64,000 bases of DNA from the NCBI RefSeq assembly GCF_014644315.1, contig NZ_BMKL01000001.1, positions 1,313,001 to 1,377,000 on the forward strand, in the 5' to 3' direction. The notes beneath the pieces were generated by a model. That model was given only the letters and a program-made list of their open reading frames with translations, was not told where the DNA came from and searched no databases. This document shows positions 34,084 to 42,425 of the stretch, piece after piece. Numbering within the stretch: the first letter of the stretch is position 1; each line of letters opens with the position of its first letter. Origin of the DNA: Tsuneonella deserti (lineage in GTDB: Bacteria > Pseudomonadota > Alphaproteobacteria > Sphingomonadales > Sphingomonadaceae). Made by a program: the position numbers and the translations under genes.

Positions 34084-34431
34084 ATGATCAATACCCACGA
34101 TCGCTATTCGCTGGCAGCGCAGGAAGATCGTTGCTCGCCGCGCACCAAGCTGACCATTCCGGCCCAGCTACGCGCTTCGGGCGGACGACCGTTCCGTACC
34201 GTGGTGCACGATCTGTCGATATCGGGATTCTCGGCTGCCGCAATCAACCGGATGCACGTGGGTCAGCTGTGCTGGCTCACCCTCCCGGGCCTCGAATCGC
34301 TCCAGGCGGAAGTGGTGTGGTGGGACAACTGCATCGCTGGTTGCGCTTTCGCCGAGCTGCTCAGCCCGATCGTCCACGACAACATCATCGCCCGCTACAC
34401 GAGCGGCGGGGTGTTCCGGCCGATCGCCTGA
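34084..34431 (+). CDS. PilZ domain protein (115 aa)
   Basis: This is a single PilZ domain: Cys-Ser-Pro-Arg-Thr-Lys-Leu near residue 18 in the position of the RxxxR switch (only one Arg), and His-Asp-Leu-Ser-Ile-Ser-Gly-Phe-Ser, a good match to (D/N)xSxxG. The barrel ends with Gly-Cys-Ala-Phe-Ala-Glu. With an incomplete first motif, c-di-GMP affinity is uncertain. The gene stands alone, 110 bases after the SDR gene, and converges almost immediately (2 bases) with the serine-hydrolase gene. The upstream gap contains a 6-base-pair inverted repeat (CGCCGC / GCGGCG) near 34028-34045 that might end the purF transcript. Confidence 0.8.
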   Translation: MINTHDRYSLAAQEDRCSPRTKLTIPAQLRASGGRPFRTVVHDLSISGFSAAAINRMHVGQLCWLTLPGLESLQAEVVWWDNCIAGCAFAELLSPIVHDNIIARYTSGGVFRPIA

Positions 34432-34432
34432 G

Positions 34433-35596
34433 CTAGCGGACGCTCGCCGCGATGACCGCGTCGAGCATCTTGCGCCGGGCTTCGGAAATCGACTTGCCGG
34501 TGGCGGCGGGCCAGCTCGATACGACCGCAATCACCAGCCGCTTGTCCGGCACGATCGTGATGGATTGGCCGAAGATGCCCTGCGCGCCGAAGCTGGCGCC
34601 GGGATACGTCCACCATTGATAGCCGTAGCCGTACCCTTCGCCAAATTCGACCTGCGGCGCTCCCGCGCGGGTGAACCAGCCAGCCGGCACCGAAGGCTGC
34701 CCGCCCTCGAGCGCGAACTGGCCCATGCGGGCATAGTCGGACAGCCGTAGCGACAGGCAGCACCCGCCGATATTTCCGCCGGTCAGATCGGTCATCCAGA
34801 ACATCGGCCCAGCAAATCCCGCCGGGTCGACGATCTTGTGTTTCGCGTATGCGGCCAGGGATTGGCCCGTCGCCGCGGCCACCAGGTCGCCGAGAAGATT
34901 TGTCTCGAGGGTCTTGTACACCCACTTCTGCCCCGCCGGCGCTTCCCGCGTCAGCGTCCGCGCATAAGTGACGGCCTGGGATTCGCCCGCGACGGGCTCG
35001 ATCTGCAACATCCTCGCCACGTCGCTGGCCGGATCTGCGTAGTCCTCGTTCCATTTGACGCCGGATGTCATCGTGGCGAGTTGCTCGACACTGACTCCAT
35101 CGTAGGCAGAGCCCGCGAGCCTGGGCAGGTATTTGGTGACCGGATCTGCCATGCTACCGATGAAGCCGTCCTTCACCGCCGCCCCGAGAAGGGTCGAGGT
35201 AAAGCTCTTGGCGACCGAGAAGCTCGTCCAGCGGCCCTCGGGGGTGAAGCCGAGGCCATATTTCTCGTAGCGAACGCGCCCGTCCTGCAGGACCATGATG
35301 CCCGCCGCGTTCGAGCTTGCGAGATAGGCATCGAGGGTGGACCTGGTCGCGGAATCGAGCGCGGTTCCCGCAGGCAGTTTTCGCACGACCGGGGCGGACG
35401 CGATCTCGTATCCGGCGAAGTAGTTTTCCATGTGACGAAAGCGGTCGGCGCGGGTCCCGTCATCCCAAAACAGGACCTGCTGGTCCTGCAGCGAAATCCG
35501 GGTGCTCGGCTGGGTGGGTCGAACCGCTTCGGGTGCGGAAACCGTCGCGCACGCACTCAAGGCGAGTGCCGCAAGCAGGGTGAGCTGTCGCCCCAT
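34433..35596 (-). CDS. Serine hydrolase lipoprotein, beta-lactamase (class C-like) family
   Basis: This is a 387-residue exported lipoprotein (Leu-Ser-Ala-Cys lipobox, Cys15). The fold is that of class C beta-lactamases and DD-peptidases, with the Ser127-x-x-Lys130 pair in Phe-Ser-Val-Ala-Lys and late Tyr-Gly-Tyr-Gly-Tyr-Gln-Trp-Trp and Gly-Ala-Gln-Gly-Ile-Phe-Gly-Gln segments typical of 6-aminohexanoate-dimer-hydrolase-like esterases. Most members are esterases or amidases and not true beta-lactamases. The start ATG 35596 overlaps the stop of the cyclopropane synthase gene by one base (TGATG), so they are coupled. Confidence 0.85.
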   Translation of the reverse strand: MGRQLTLLAALALSACATVSAPEAVRPTQPSTRISLQDQQVLFWDDGTRADRFRHMENYFAGYEIASAPVVRKLPAGTALDSATRSTLDAYLASSNAAGIMVLQDGRVRYEKYGLGFTPEGRWTSFSVAKSFTSTLLGAAVKDGFIGSMADPVTKYLPRLAGSAYDGVSVEQLATMTSGVKWNEDYADPASDVARMLQIEPVAGESQAVTYARTLTREAPAGQKWVYKTLETNLLGDLVAAATGQSLAAYAKHKIVDPAGFAGPMFWMTDLTGGNIGGCCLSLRLSDYARMGQFALEGGQPSVPAGWFTRAGAPQVEFGEGYGYGYQWWTYPGASFGAQGIFGQSITIVPDKRLVIAVVSSWPAATGKSISEARRKMLDAVIAASVR

Positions 35597-36882
35597 CAAT
35601 GTTCCTTCACTAGGGTCACTTGGTGGACGTCGATCCCGCCGCCGCGGAAGCCGCCTTCGCAATACATCAGGTAATAGCGCCAGAGGCGGACGAACCGCTC
35701 GTCGAAGCCGGCCGGCAGTCGGTTCGCGCTCGCAGCAGCGTCGAAATTCTCGCGCCACAGCCTGAGCGTTTCCGCGTAGTCGAGGCCAAAGTCCGACTGG
35801 TCTGTCCATTCGAGACCCCGCTCTTCAGCCAGCCGGCGGAATTCGGATGTCCGGATCAGCAGCCCGCCAGGAAAGATGTAGGCCTGGATGAAGTCGGCGC
35901 TGCGGGCGTAGTGATCGAACAGCGAATCCTTCATCGATATGAACTGTATCGCCGCCCTTCCGCCCGGCTTCAGGTTGCGGGCCACGCAGTCCATGAAATC
36001 GGGCCAGAATTCGCGTCCGAGAGCCTCGACCATCTCGACACTGACGATCGCGTCATACTGGCCGTGCATGTCGCGGTAATCGCGCTTGAGGAAAGCGGGC
36101 GGCGGCTGCCCAGGGGTCGCTTTCGCCCGGCAATAATCAAGCTGGGCATCGGAAAGGCTGATCGCATCCACCCGGGCGCCGTGGCCGGCCGCGGCATGAG
36201 CCAGCATCCCCCAGCCGCAGCCAATCTCGAGCACGGATTGGGCTTGCTCGATACGTACCCGGTCGAGCATCGCGGTGACTTTGCCGAGCTGTGCATAATC
36301 GAGCGGTGAGAGAAACTGTTCGGCGCGCGAAGGTGTGTTCGGCGCGCTAAACAAAGCGCTTGAATAACACATCGATTGCCCCAGCCAGGCCGCATAGAAA
36401 TCGTTGCCGAGATCGTAATGCGCATGGATGTTGCGTTCGGCTCCCGCATGGGTGTTGCGGTTCAGCCAGTGCGCGAACCGTGCCGCCAGCCGAAACGGCC
36501 CCCGTGCCCGCCCGGTGTCTCCGAGCGCATCTCCATTGGCCATGAAGAGCGCGAAAAGGGGAACGGGATCGGGGCTGTCCCACTCTCCTGCCTCCCAAGC
36601 CTGGTACCAGCCGATCGAACCATTGGTGGCCAGCCGGAGCAGCGCGCGCCAGTCCCGGATCTCAACTTCCGCCTCGAAGCCGGGCGCTCGCCCGCCAAGA
36701 AGGCGAGTGCTGCCGTCGGGCAGCCGGCCCACGATCGAGCCGCGCTCCAGCCCTTCGTCGATCCGGTCGAGAACCTTGTGAAATCCCGGTGCGAACAGGC
36801 GCGCGAGCACGCCCGGGCTGCGCGCGAACCGCGCACCAGCCGATAGAAGGGAGCCTCCCCTGCCCAACCCCTCTGCATGCAT
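35596..36882 (-). CDS. cfa: Cyclopropane-fatty-acyl-phospholipid synthase
   Basis: This 428-residue enzyme transfers a methylene group from SAM to the double bonds of phospholipid acyl chains, stiffening and protecting the membrane. Visible motifs: Ile-His-Ala-His-Tyr-Asp-Leu-Gly-Asn-Asp-Phe-Tyr, Cys-Tyr-Ser-Ser-Ala, the SAM loop Val-Leu-Glu-Ile-Gly-Cys-Gly-Trp-Gly, and the C-terminal Leu-Arg-Leu-Trp-Arg-Glu-Asn-Phe segment. Start: ATG 36882 with a GGA-containing site; longer frames overlap the photolyase gene. It lies downstream of the photolyase gene. Photolyase plus Cfa pairs occur in light/singlet-oxygen stress regulons of other alphaproteobacteria. Confidence 0.92.
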   Translation of the reverse strand: MHAEGLGRGGSLLSAGARFARSPGVLARLFAPGFHKVLDRIDEGLERGSIVGRLPDGSTRLLGGRAPGFEAEVEIRDWRALLRLATNGSIGWYQAWEAGEWDSPDPVPLFALFMANGDALGDTGRARGPFRLAARFAHWLNRNTHAGAERNIHAHYDLGNDFYAAWLGQSMCYSSALFSAPNTPSRAEQFLSPLDYAQLGKVTAMLDRVRIEQAQSVLEIGCGWGMLAHAAAGHGARVDAISLSDAQLDYCRAKATPGQPPPAFLKRDYRDMHGQYDAIVSVEMVEALGREFWPDFMDCVARNLKPGGRAAIQFISMKDSLFDHYARSADFIQAYIFPGGLLIRTSEFRRLAEERGLEWTDQSDFGLDYAETLRLWRENFDAAASANRLPAGFDERFVRLWRYYLMYCEGGFRGGGIDVHQVTLVKEH

Positions 36883-36937
36883 TCCTGCGCTATGAACCGC
36901 TTCCTCGCGCGGGGCAAGCCGACCGGCAGCGGCCAAG

Positions 36938-38308
36938 TCAGTCCTTCTGGTCCCTATAGGCGCCAAGCGCCCTCTCGCGCGCCTCGCGGTGGCCGATCAC
37001 CTTCGGCGGATATGATCCACGCATCTCATCGGGGGGATCGTGGATGAGCGGATCGCGCACGTCGGCAAGCTCGGGTACGAACTCGCGGATGTAATCCCCG
37101 GCGCGGAACTTCTCGCTCTGGGTCAGCGGGGCCATGATGCGGACGAACATGTTGCTGTCCACTCCGGTGCCGGAGATCCACTGCCAGTTGACCGAGTTGT
37201 TGCCGTAATCCGCGTCGACAAGGCAATCCCAGAACCATCGGGCTCCTTCGCGCCAGTCGATGAGAAGATGCTTCACCAGGAAGCTCGCCGCAACCATCCG
37301 CACCCGGTTGTGCATCCAGCCGGTCTGCCAAAGCTGGCGCATTCCGGCATCGACGATGGGATAGCCGGTCATGCCCCGCTGCCATGCGCGCAAATCGTCC
37401 CCGGCCGCTGCGCCGCTTCGCCAGACGCCGGAGAAACCATCGCGGCAACTTTGTTCGCCGTGACGGGGAAACTGGACGATGATGTTCTGTGCATAGTCGC
37501 GCCAGATCAGCTCCCTGGCAAAGGTAGACCAGCCCGCGCCACCGCCCCGGTCGAGCCGGTGCCAGACTTGAGCCGGCGAAATCTCGCCCCAATGAAGATG
37601 CGGTGACAGGCGGGAGGATCCGTCCTCGGAAGGCAGGTTGCGGGTCTCTGCGTAATCGTCGACGCGATCGGCCCAATCTTCGAGCTGTGCGTGAGCGGCC
37701 GCTTCGCCGACTTGCCAGAAAGCGGCCAGCCCGCCGGACCAGTCTGGATGACTCGGCAGGAGACGCCAATCGGCCAGGTTGTCACTCGCCGGCAAATTGC
37801 CCGGAGGTTGCAGACTTCCAGGCGCGGGCAATGGCTCGCGAGGTGGCATTTTGGCGAGCAACGCCTTGGAAAATGGGGTAAAAATCTTGTATGGGGTTTC
37901 CGCTCCCGTCCTCAAGACATCGGGCGGCAGCAGGTAATTCCCGTCGTAGAGCATTAACTCCACCGACTCCGCGAGGGCATTTTCGGCATCGCGCCACCAC
38001 GGCTCGTAGTGCCGAATAGCGTGCACCGTCGTCGCGCCGGCCTCTCGCGCTACCTGTGCGACCTGATCGGCTGCCCGGCCCCGCCGAAGTATGAGGCGCG
38101 ACCCCAGCCGGTCGAGGTCCCGCGAAAGGCTTTCGAGTGAATGGTGCAGCCACCAGCGGGCGGCGCCTCCGATAGCGTTTCGGCCTGCGATGCCATCGTC
38201 GAGGACGTAGACCGCAACGACAGGACCGGCCTGGGCGGCCGCGTGAAACGCGGGCTGGTCGGCCAGGCGCAGGTCACGGCGCAGCCACACAATCTGGGGC
38301 GAAGTCAT
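36938..38308 (-). CDS. phrB: Deoxyribodipyrimidine photolyase
   Basis: This 456-residue class I CPD photolyase uses blue light and FAD to split pyrimidine dimers. The N-terminal antenna domain begins Ile-Val-Trp-Leu-Arg-Arg-Asp-Leu-Arg. The FAD domain shows Leu-Ser-Pro-His-Leu-His-Trp-Gly-Glu-Ile-Ser-Pro, Glu-Leu-Ile-Trp-Arg-Asp-Tyr, Met-Arg-Gln-Leu-Trp-Gln-Thr-Gly-Trp-Met-His-Asn-Arg and the terminal Asp-Ala-Asp-Tyr-Gly-Asn-Asn-Ser-Val-Asn-Trp-Gln-Trp. All expected tryptophans of the electron path appear present. It heads a minus-strand run with cfa and the serine hydrolase. Its start is 43 bases from the divergent PAP2 gene, across a GGAAC / GTTCC palindrome. Confidence 0.93.
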   Translation of the reverse strand: MTSPQIVWLRRDLRLADQPAFHAAAQAGPVVAVYVLDDGIAGRNAIGGAARWWLHHSLESLSRDLDRLGSRLILRRGRAADQVAQVAREAGATTVHAIRHYEPWWRDAENALAESVELMLYDGNYLLPPDVLRTGAETPYKIFTPFSKALLAKMPPREPLPAPGSLQPPGNLPASDNLADWRLLPSHPDWSGGLAAFWQVGEAAAHAQLEDWADRVDDYAETRNLPSEDGSSRLSPHLHWGEISPAQVWHRLDRGGGAGWSTFARELIWRDYAQNIIVQFPRHGEQSCRDGFSGVWRSGAAAGDDLRAWQRGMTGYPIVDAGMRQLWQTGWMHNRVRMVAASFLVKHLLIDWREGARWFWDCLVDADYGNNSVNWQWISGTGVDSNMFVRIMAPLTQSEKFRAGDYIREFVPELADVRDPLIHDPPDEMRGSYPPKVIGHREARERALGAYRDQKD

Positions 38309-38315
38309 CGCGAGC

Positions 38316-38343
38316 GGAACACAATCAATCGAACGCTGGTTCC
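38316..38343. promoter_or_regulatory. Palindromic GGAAC-N18-GTTCC, possible bidirectional EcfG-type promoter
   Basis: GGAAC at 38316-38320 and GTTCC at 38339-38343 face each other between the photolyase and PAP2 starts. Read to the right it is GGAAC-N17-GGTT, read to the left GGAAC-N17-TGTT; the alphaproteobacterial general-stress sigma factor EcfG favours GGAAC-N16/17-CGTT. Transcripts would begin within a few bases of each start codon, so leaderless messages would be needed. Confidence 0.4.
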
Positions 38344-38350
38344 TGCCCTC

Positions 38351-39145
38351 ATGAGCGCATCCGACCTTGTTGTCCCCTCGGAACCACCGATCGAAGCGGA
38401 AAGCGTCCGACTGCCCCGACGCGGCTTTACCATCGATCGGCGCAAGGCGCTCATGGCGGCTGCATTATGCTGGACGGGGTTCGCGGTTGTCGCGATCCTC
38501 GTGGTCTCCGGCCGCACCGGAGCGTTCGACAGTTTCGGCCTGCTTGCCAATCGAAGGCAGGCCGACCTGTCTTTCGCCGGTTCGCAGTTAATGCTGGAAA
38601 TGGTGAGGGACATGACCGCACTCGGCGGCGTCCTGCTGCGCAATCTGTTCGCCGTGGCGGCAGTCGTCGCGTTGCTGTTCCTCAAGCTGCGTCGCGAGGC
38701 AGTTCTTTTTGCGATGACCATCGAAGGCGGCTGGGTCGCGAACTCCATGCTCAAAGGCCTGGTAGGCCGCGAACGGCCGCAGATCGTACCGCACTTGATG
38801 GAAGCGGGGGGAGAAAGCTTCCCCTCGGGCCACAGCTTCAACTCCGCGGTGGTCTTTATCGCGATGGCGCTCGCCTTCGCAGCGATGAGCCAGCGCCATT
38901 CGGTGCGCTACACGCTGATCGGCAGCGCGATGGTGCTTTCAGCGATGATCGCGTGGAGCCGGGTGATGCTCGGCGTCCATTTTCCGAGCGATGTTGCCGC
39001 CGGCTGGCTGGGCGGGGCCGGATGGGCGTTCCTCGCCGCCGCGCTGCTCTACAAGCCCGCCCGGGCTGCGGCGGACAGCGAGGCCGTGCAAGCCATCGCC
39101 CCGTCCCCAGCGCTTCGCGACCAGGGCGCACCGAAATCCGGTTGA
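38351..39145 (+). CDS. PAP2 family phosphatase
   Basis: This 264-residue membrane phosphatase carries all three type-2 phosphatidic acid phosphatase motifs: Lys-Gly-Leu-Val-Gly-Arg-Glu-Arg-Pro, Pro-Ser-Gly-His-Ser, and Ser-Arg-Val-Met-Leu-Gly-Val-His-Phe-Pro-Ser-Asp. About six hydrophobic segments are visible, with an N-terminal helix near residues 38-58. Substrates may be phosphatidic acid, undecaprenyl pyrophosphate or lipid A phosphates; the sequence alone does not decide. The start ATG 38351 is chosen because longer frames invade the divergent photolyase gene. Confidence 0.88.
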   Translation: MSASDLVVPSEPPIEAESVRLPRRGFTIDRRKALMAAALCWTGFAVVAILVVSGRTGAFDSFGLLANRRQADLSFAGSQLMLEMVRDMTALGGVLLRNLFAVAAVVALLFLKLRREAVLFAMTIEGGWVANSMLKGLVGRERPQIVPHLMEAGGESFPSGHSFNSAVVFIAMALAFAAMSQRHSVRYTLIGSAMVLSAMIAWSRVMLGVHFPSDVAAGWLGGAGWAFLAAALLYKPARAAADSEAVQAIAPSPALRDQGAPKSG

Positions 39146-39173
39146 TGCGCCCTTCGCTCGGCAGCGGACCTTT

Positions 39174-40256
39174 CTAAAGCGGATCGGCCGCGTTCGGCTC
39201 ACCCTGGCCCGGAGGGCGGCTGTCGAACGGTTCGGGTCCGTTGCCCTCGACGGTCCAGGTCTGGCCCTTGGCGAGAAGCTTGGCCAGGTTCGGCTCCTTG
39301 CCCGCGCTCGCCTTTTGCCGCTCTTCGGCGACGGCGGTTTCAAAGGTTGGTCGTGGATCGTCATAGAGGACACCCAAAGCCATCGGGAAAGGCCCGAACG
39401 GCATTTCGACCAGCATGTGCGCGATCGAACGATTAGTGACGTCATGGACGATCACCCCGGCCGCCTGCCAGTCACCATCTTCGACCGCAACTATCATCAG
39501 GCGCAGCTTCTCCCGGTCGAGGGCGATGCCCTGGGTTCCGCCCGCGAACAGCATCGGCTCTCCATCCTGCAGCCATAGCTGACGGTCCTCGGCGCCCTTG
39601 GGTGCGGCGAAATCGTCAAATACGTCCTTGTTGTAGACGATGCAGTTCTGGAAGATCTCGATGAATGCGGCGCCCTGATGCGCATGCGCGGCCTTGAGTA
39701 CCTCCGGAAGGTTCTTCGACACATCGAATCCCCTTCCGACGAACCGCGCCCCGGCACCCAGCGCAAATGCCGCCGGCCGCGCGGGATGATCGTAGCTCCC
39801 CAGCGGAGTCGACGGGCTCCTCGTACCCTCGCGGCTGGTCGGCGAGTATTGCCCCTTGGTAAGGCCGTAAATCTCGTTGTTGAACAGCATGATCTGCAAG
39901 TTCACGTTCCGCCGAAGGACGTGCATCAGGTGGTTGCCGCCAATCGACAGCCCATCGCCGTCGCCGGTCACCAGCCAGATATCCAGTTCCGGGTTGGCCA
40001 GCTTGACCCCCGTAGCGATCGCCGGCGCACGGCCGTGGATCGTGTGGAAGCCATAGCTTTCCATATAGTACGGAAAGCGGCTGGAGCAGCCGATGCCGCT
40101 GATGAACACGGTAGTCGCCGGGTTGGCGCCAATCTGCGGCAGGGTGCGCTGCACGGCCTTGAGGATCGCATAGTCACCGCAACCGGGGCACCAGCGAACT
40201 TCCTGGTCGGTTTCCCAGTCCTTCACCGTTGTCGCGAAGGGAGTCATGTCGTTCAT
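39174..40256 (-). CDS. korB: 2-oxoacid:ferredoxin oxidoreductase subunit beta
   Basis: KorB is the thiamine-diphosphate- and Fe4S4-binding subunit of 2-oxoglutarate (or other 2-oxoacid):ferredoxin oxidoreductase. In the 360-residue protein the Cys-Pro-Gly-Cys-Gly-Asp motif near residue 24 and Ile-Gly-Cys-Ser-Ser-Arg near 54 supply cluster ligands, and Gly-Asp-Gly-Asp-Gly-Leu-Ser-Ile-Gly-Gly-Asn-His begins the ThDP motif. A C-terminal extension of about 50 residues is typical of this two-subunit type. Start: ATG 40256, one base after the korA stop; a second in-frame ATG lies at 40247. With KorA it can turn 2-oxoglutarate into succinyl-CoA with ferredoxin as acceptor. Confidence 0.9.
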   Translation of the reverse strand: MNDMTPFATTVKDWETDQEVRWCPGCGDYAILKAVQRTLPQIGANPATTVFISGIGCSSRFPYYMESYGFHTIHGRAPAIATGVKLANPELDIWLVTGDGDGLSIGGNHLMHVLRRNVNLQIMLFNNEIYGLTKGQYSPTSREGTRSPSTPLGSYDHPARPAAFALGAGARFVGRGFDVSKNLPEVLKAAHAHQGAAFIEIFQNCIVYNKDVFDDFAAPKGAEDRQLWLQDGEPMLFAGGTQGIALDREKLRLMIVAVEDGDWQAAGVIVHDVTNRSIAHMLVEMPFGPFPMALGVLYDDPRPTFETAVAEERQKASAGKEPNLAKLLAKGQTWTVEGNGPEPFDSRPPGQGEPNAADPL

Positions 40257-40257
40257 T

Positions 40258-42249
40258 TCAATTGTCCCTGTCGTGATGACGGCGCAACTCGCGTGGCAGA
40301 GTGCCGTCATCGTGGCCCGCTTCGGGATTGGGTAGCTGGGTTGCGTCCGCGGGGACTTCCCCGCCCTCGTTGCCGGCAATACCGTCGAAGTACTTGGCGA
40401 TCGCCGCGTCGAGTTCCGCGATGGCGAAGGGCTGTCCGCTCGTCTTGGTAAGCGGGGTGGCGTCCACGAGGTACTGGTCGCGCAGCACCGTCTTGAATTG
40501 GCCGGTGTTCATCTCGGGCACCAGCACATTGTCGAACCCGCGCAGAAGATCGCCGAGGTTCGCGGGAAGAGGCCAGATATGCCGCACGTGAATATGGCTG
40601 ACGTCGAGGCCGCGCTTGCGAGCGCGACGCACAGCCTGGTGGATCGGACCGAAGGTGCTTCCCCAACCGACGACCGCGAGCTTGCCCGAGGCGTTGCCGA
40701 GACAGACGTCCTGGTCGGGCACCGCGACCCCGTCGATCTTGCCCTTTCGAGCGTCGGTCATCGCCTGATGATTGGACGGGGAATAGTCGATGTGGCCCGT
40801 ATCCACCGCCTTCTCGATACCGCCGATGCGATGCATCAGGCCGGGTGTTCCGGGCTTGATCCACGGCCGGGCGCCCCTTCCGTCGCGCTTGAAGGGAAGC
40901 AACTCTTCCCCCGCGTTCTTCTCTTCGAGGAAGGTGACCGGGAAAGGTTCGTAGCTTGCCGGGTCGGGCACCTTCCATGGTTCGGCCGCGTTGGCGATAT
41001 AGCCGTCGGTCAGCAGCATGACGGGGGTCATGTACTGAACAGCCATGCGGCAGGCTTCGATCGCGCAATCGAACGCATCGCCGGGGCTGCGGGCGGCGAT
41101 GACAGGCATGGGCGCGTCGCCGTTGCGACCGTAGACCGCCTGATAAAGATCGCTTTGCTCGGTCTTGGTCGGCAGGCCTGTCGAAGGACCGCCGCGTTGC
41201 GAGTTGACTATAACGAGCGGAAGCTCGGTCATGATCGCGAGGCCCATCGCCTCGCCCTTCAGCGCGATGCCGGGGCCAGAGGACGACGTGACCCCAAGCT
41301 GCCCGGCATAGCTGGCGCCAATGGCAGCACAGATCGCGGCGATCTCGTCTTCGGCCTGGAAGGTGGTGACGCCGAATTCCTTGAGCCGGGCGAGATGGTG
41401 CAGGATCGCGCTCGCCGGAGTGATCGGATACCCGCCGAAGAACATCGGCAATTCGGCCAGTTGAGCTCCGGCTACGAGGCCCAGGCTGATCGCTTCGGCC
41501 CCGGTGATGGTGCGATACAGGCCCGGCGCGCTGGCCACGGGCTCGACATGCACCTGGCGCAGCGGACCCGATAGCTCGGCGGTTTCGCCATATGCGTGTC
41601 CCGCATCAAGAGCGGCGATGTTCGCCTCGGCCAGTTCGGGCTTGGTGCGGAACTTGGCCTTGAGCCACTCGTGGATAGGCTCGCGCGGGCGGTCGAACAT
41701 CCATAGCGCCAGCCCCAGCGTCCACATGTTCTTGCAGCGCAGCGCGTCCTTGTTGCCTAGGCCGAACGGCTTGACCGCCTCCACCGTCTGCGCGCTGATG
41801 TCGAACGCGAGAACCTGCCACTTCGCAAGGCTGCCATCCTCGAGCGGGCTTGTCTCGTACTTCGCTTTCTCCAGGTTGCGCCTGGTGAACTCCCCTGTGT
41901 CGGCGATGATCAGTCCGCCGGGCTTCAACGCCGCGACATTCACCTTCAGGGCGGCGGGATTCATCGCGACCAGCACGTCCGGCGCGTCGCCCGCGGTTTC
42001 GATCGCGGTCGATCCGAAGTTGATCTGGAAGGCGCTGACCCCGAACAGCGTGCCTTGGGGGGCACGTATCTCGGCAGGAAAGTCCGGGAACGTCGCCAAG
42101 TCGTTGCCCGCCAGCGCGGTCGACAGGGTGAATTGCCCGCCGGTCAACTGCATTCCGTCGCCGGAATCGCCCGCGAACCGGACCACGACTGCTTCAGGAT
42201 TTTCGGAAGAGACCGAGAGCTGTTCCCGCTCGGCGGCTTGGGTTGCCAT
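40258..42249 (-). CDS. korA: 2-oxoacid:acceptor oxidoreductase subunit alpha (gamma-alpha fusion)
   Basis: KorA has 663 residues. The first 200 form the gamma domain (Arg-Phe-Ala-Gly-Asp-Ser-Gly-Asp-Gly-Met-Gln, then Phe-Pro-Asp-Phe-Pro-Ala-Glu-Ile-Arg-Ala-Pro), fused to the alpha domain containing Gly-Asn-x-Ala-type pyrimidine-binding segments (Gly-Gly-Tyr-Pro-Ile-Thr-Pro-Ala-Ser, Glu-Asp-Glu-Ile-Ala-Ala) and the Thr-Ser-Ser-Gly-Pro-Gly-Ile-Ala-Leu-Lys-Gly-Glu loop. This gamma-alpha plus beta layout is that of the relatively oxygen-tolerant KorAB enzymes of aerobes. It forms an operon with korB one base downstream. Confidence 0.92.
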   Translation of the reverse strand: MATQAAEREQLSVSSENPEAVVVRFAGDSGDGMQLTGGQFTLSTALAGNDLATFPDFPAEIRAPQGTLFGVSAFQINFGSTAIETAGDAPDVLVAMNPAALKVNVAALKPGGLIIADTGEFTRRNLEKAKYETSPLEDGSLAKWQVLAFDISAQTVEAVKPFGLGNKDALRCKNMWTLGLALWMFDRPREPIHEWLKAKFRTKPELAEANIAALDAGHAYGETAELSGPLRQVHVEPVASAPGLYRTITGAEAISLGLVAGAQLAELPMFFGGYPITPASAILHHLARLKEFGVTTFQAEDEIAAICAAIGASYAGQLGVTSSSGPGIALKGEAMGLAIMTELPLVIVNSQRGGPSTGLPTKTEQSDLYQAVYGRNGDAPMPVIAARSPGDAFDCAIEACRMAVQYMTPVMLLTDGYIANAAEPWKVPDPASYEPFPVTFLEEKNAGEELLPFKRDGRGARPWIKPGTPGLMHRIGGIEKAVDTGHIDYSPSNHQAMTDARKGKIDGVAVPDQDVCLGNASGKLAVVGWGSTFGPIHQAVRRARKRGLDVSHIHVRHIWPLPANLGDLLRGFDNVLVPEMNTGQFKTVLRDQYLVDATPLTKTSGQPFAIAELDAAIAKYFDGIAGNEGGEVPADATQLPNPEAGHDDGTLPRELRRHHDRDN

Positions 42250-42425
42250 GAGGTATCCTTATCGAGCGCCTCTGCCGGCGCGGGCACGGATGGCAGCTAG
42301 GCAGCACCCACCCGCGTCACAACCAAGTTTTTCTCCTCGCATTGGAAAATGTCGAGTGGAAAAGAACGTTGGGGGCGTTATTCATCTTCAAACGCAACCG
42401 ATCTCGAAAACCAGGGAGTCCCGAG

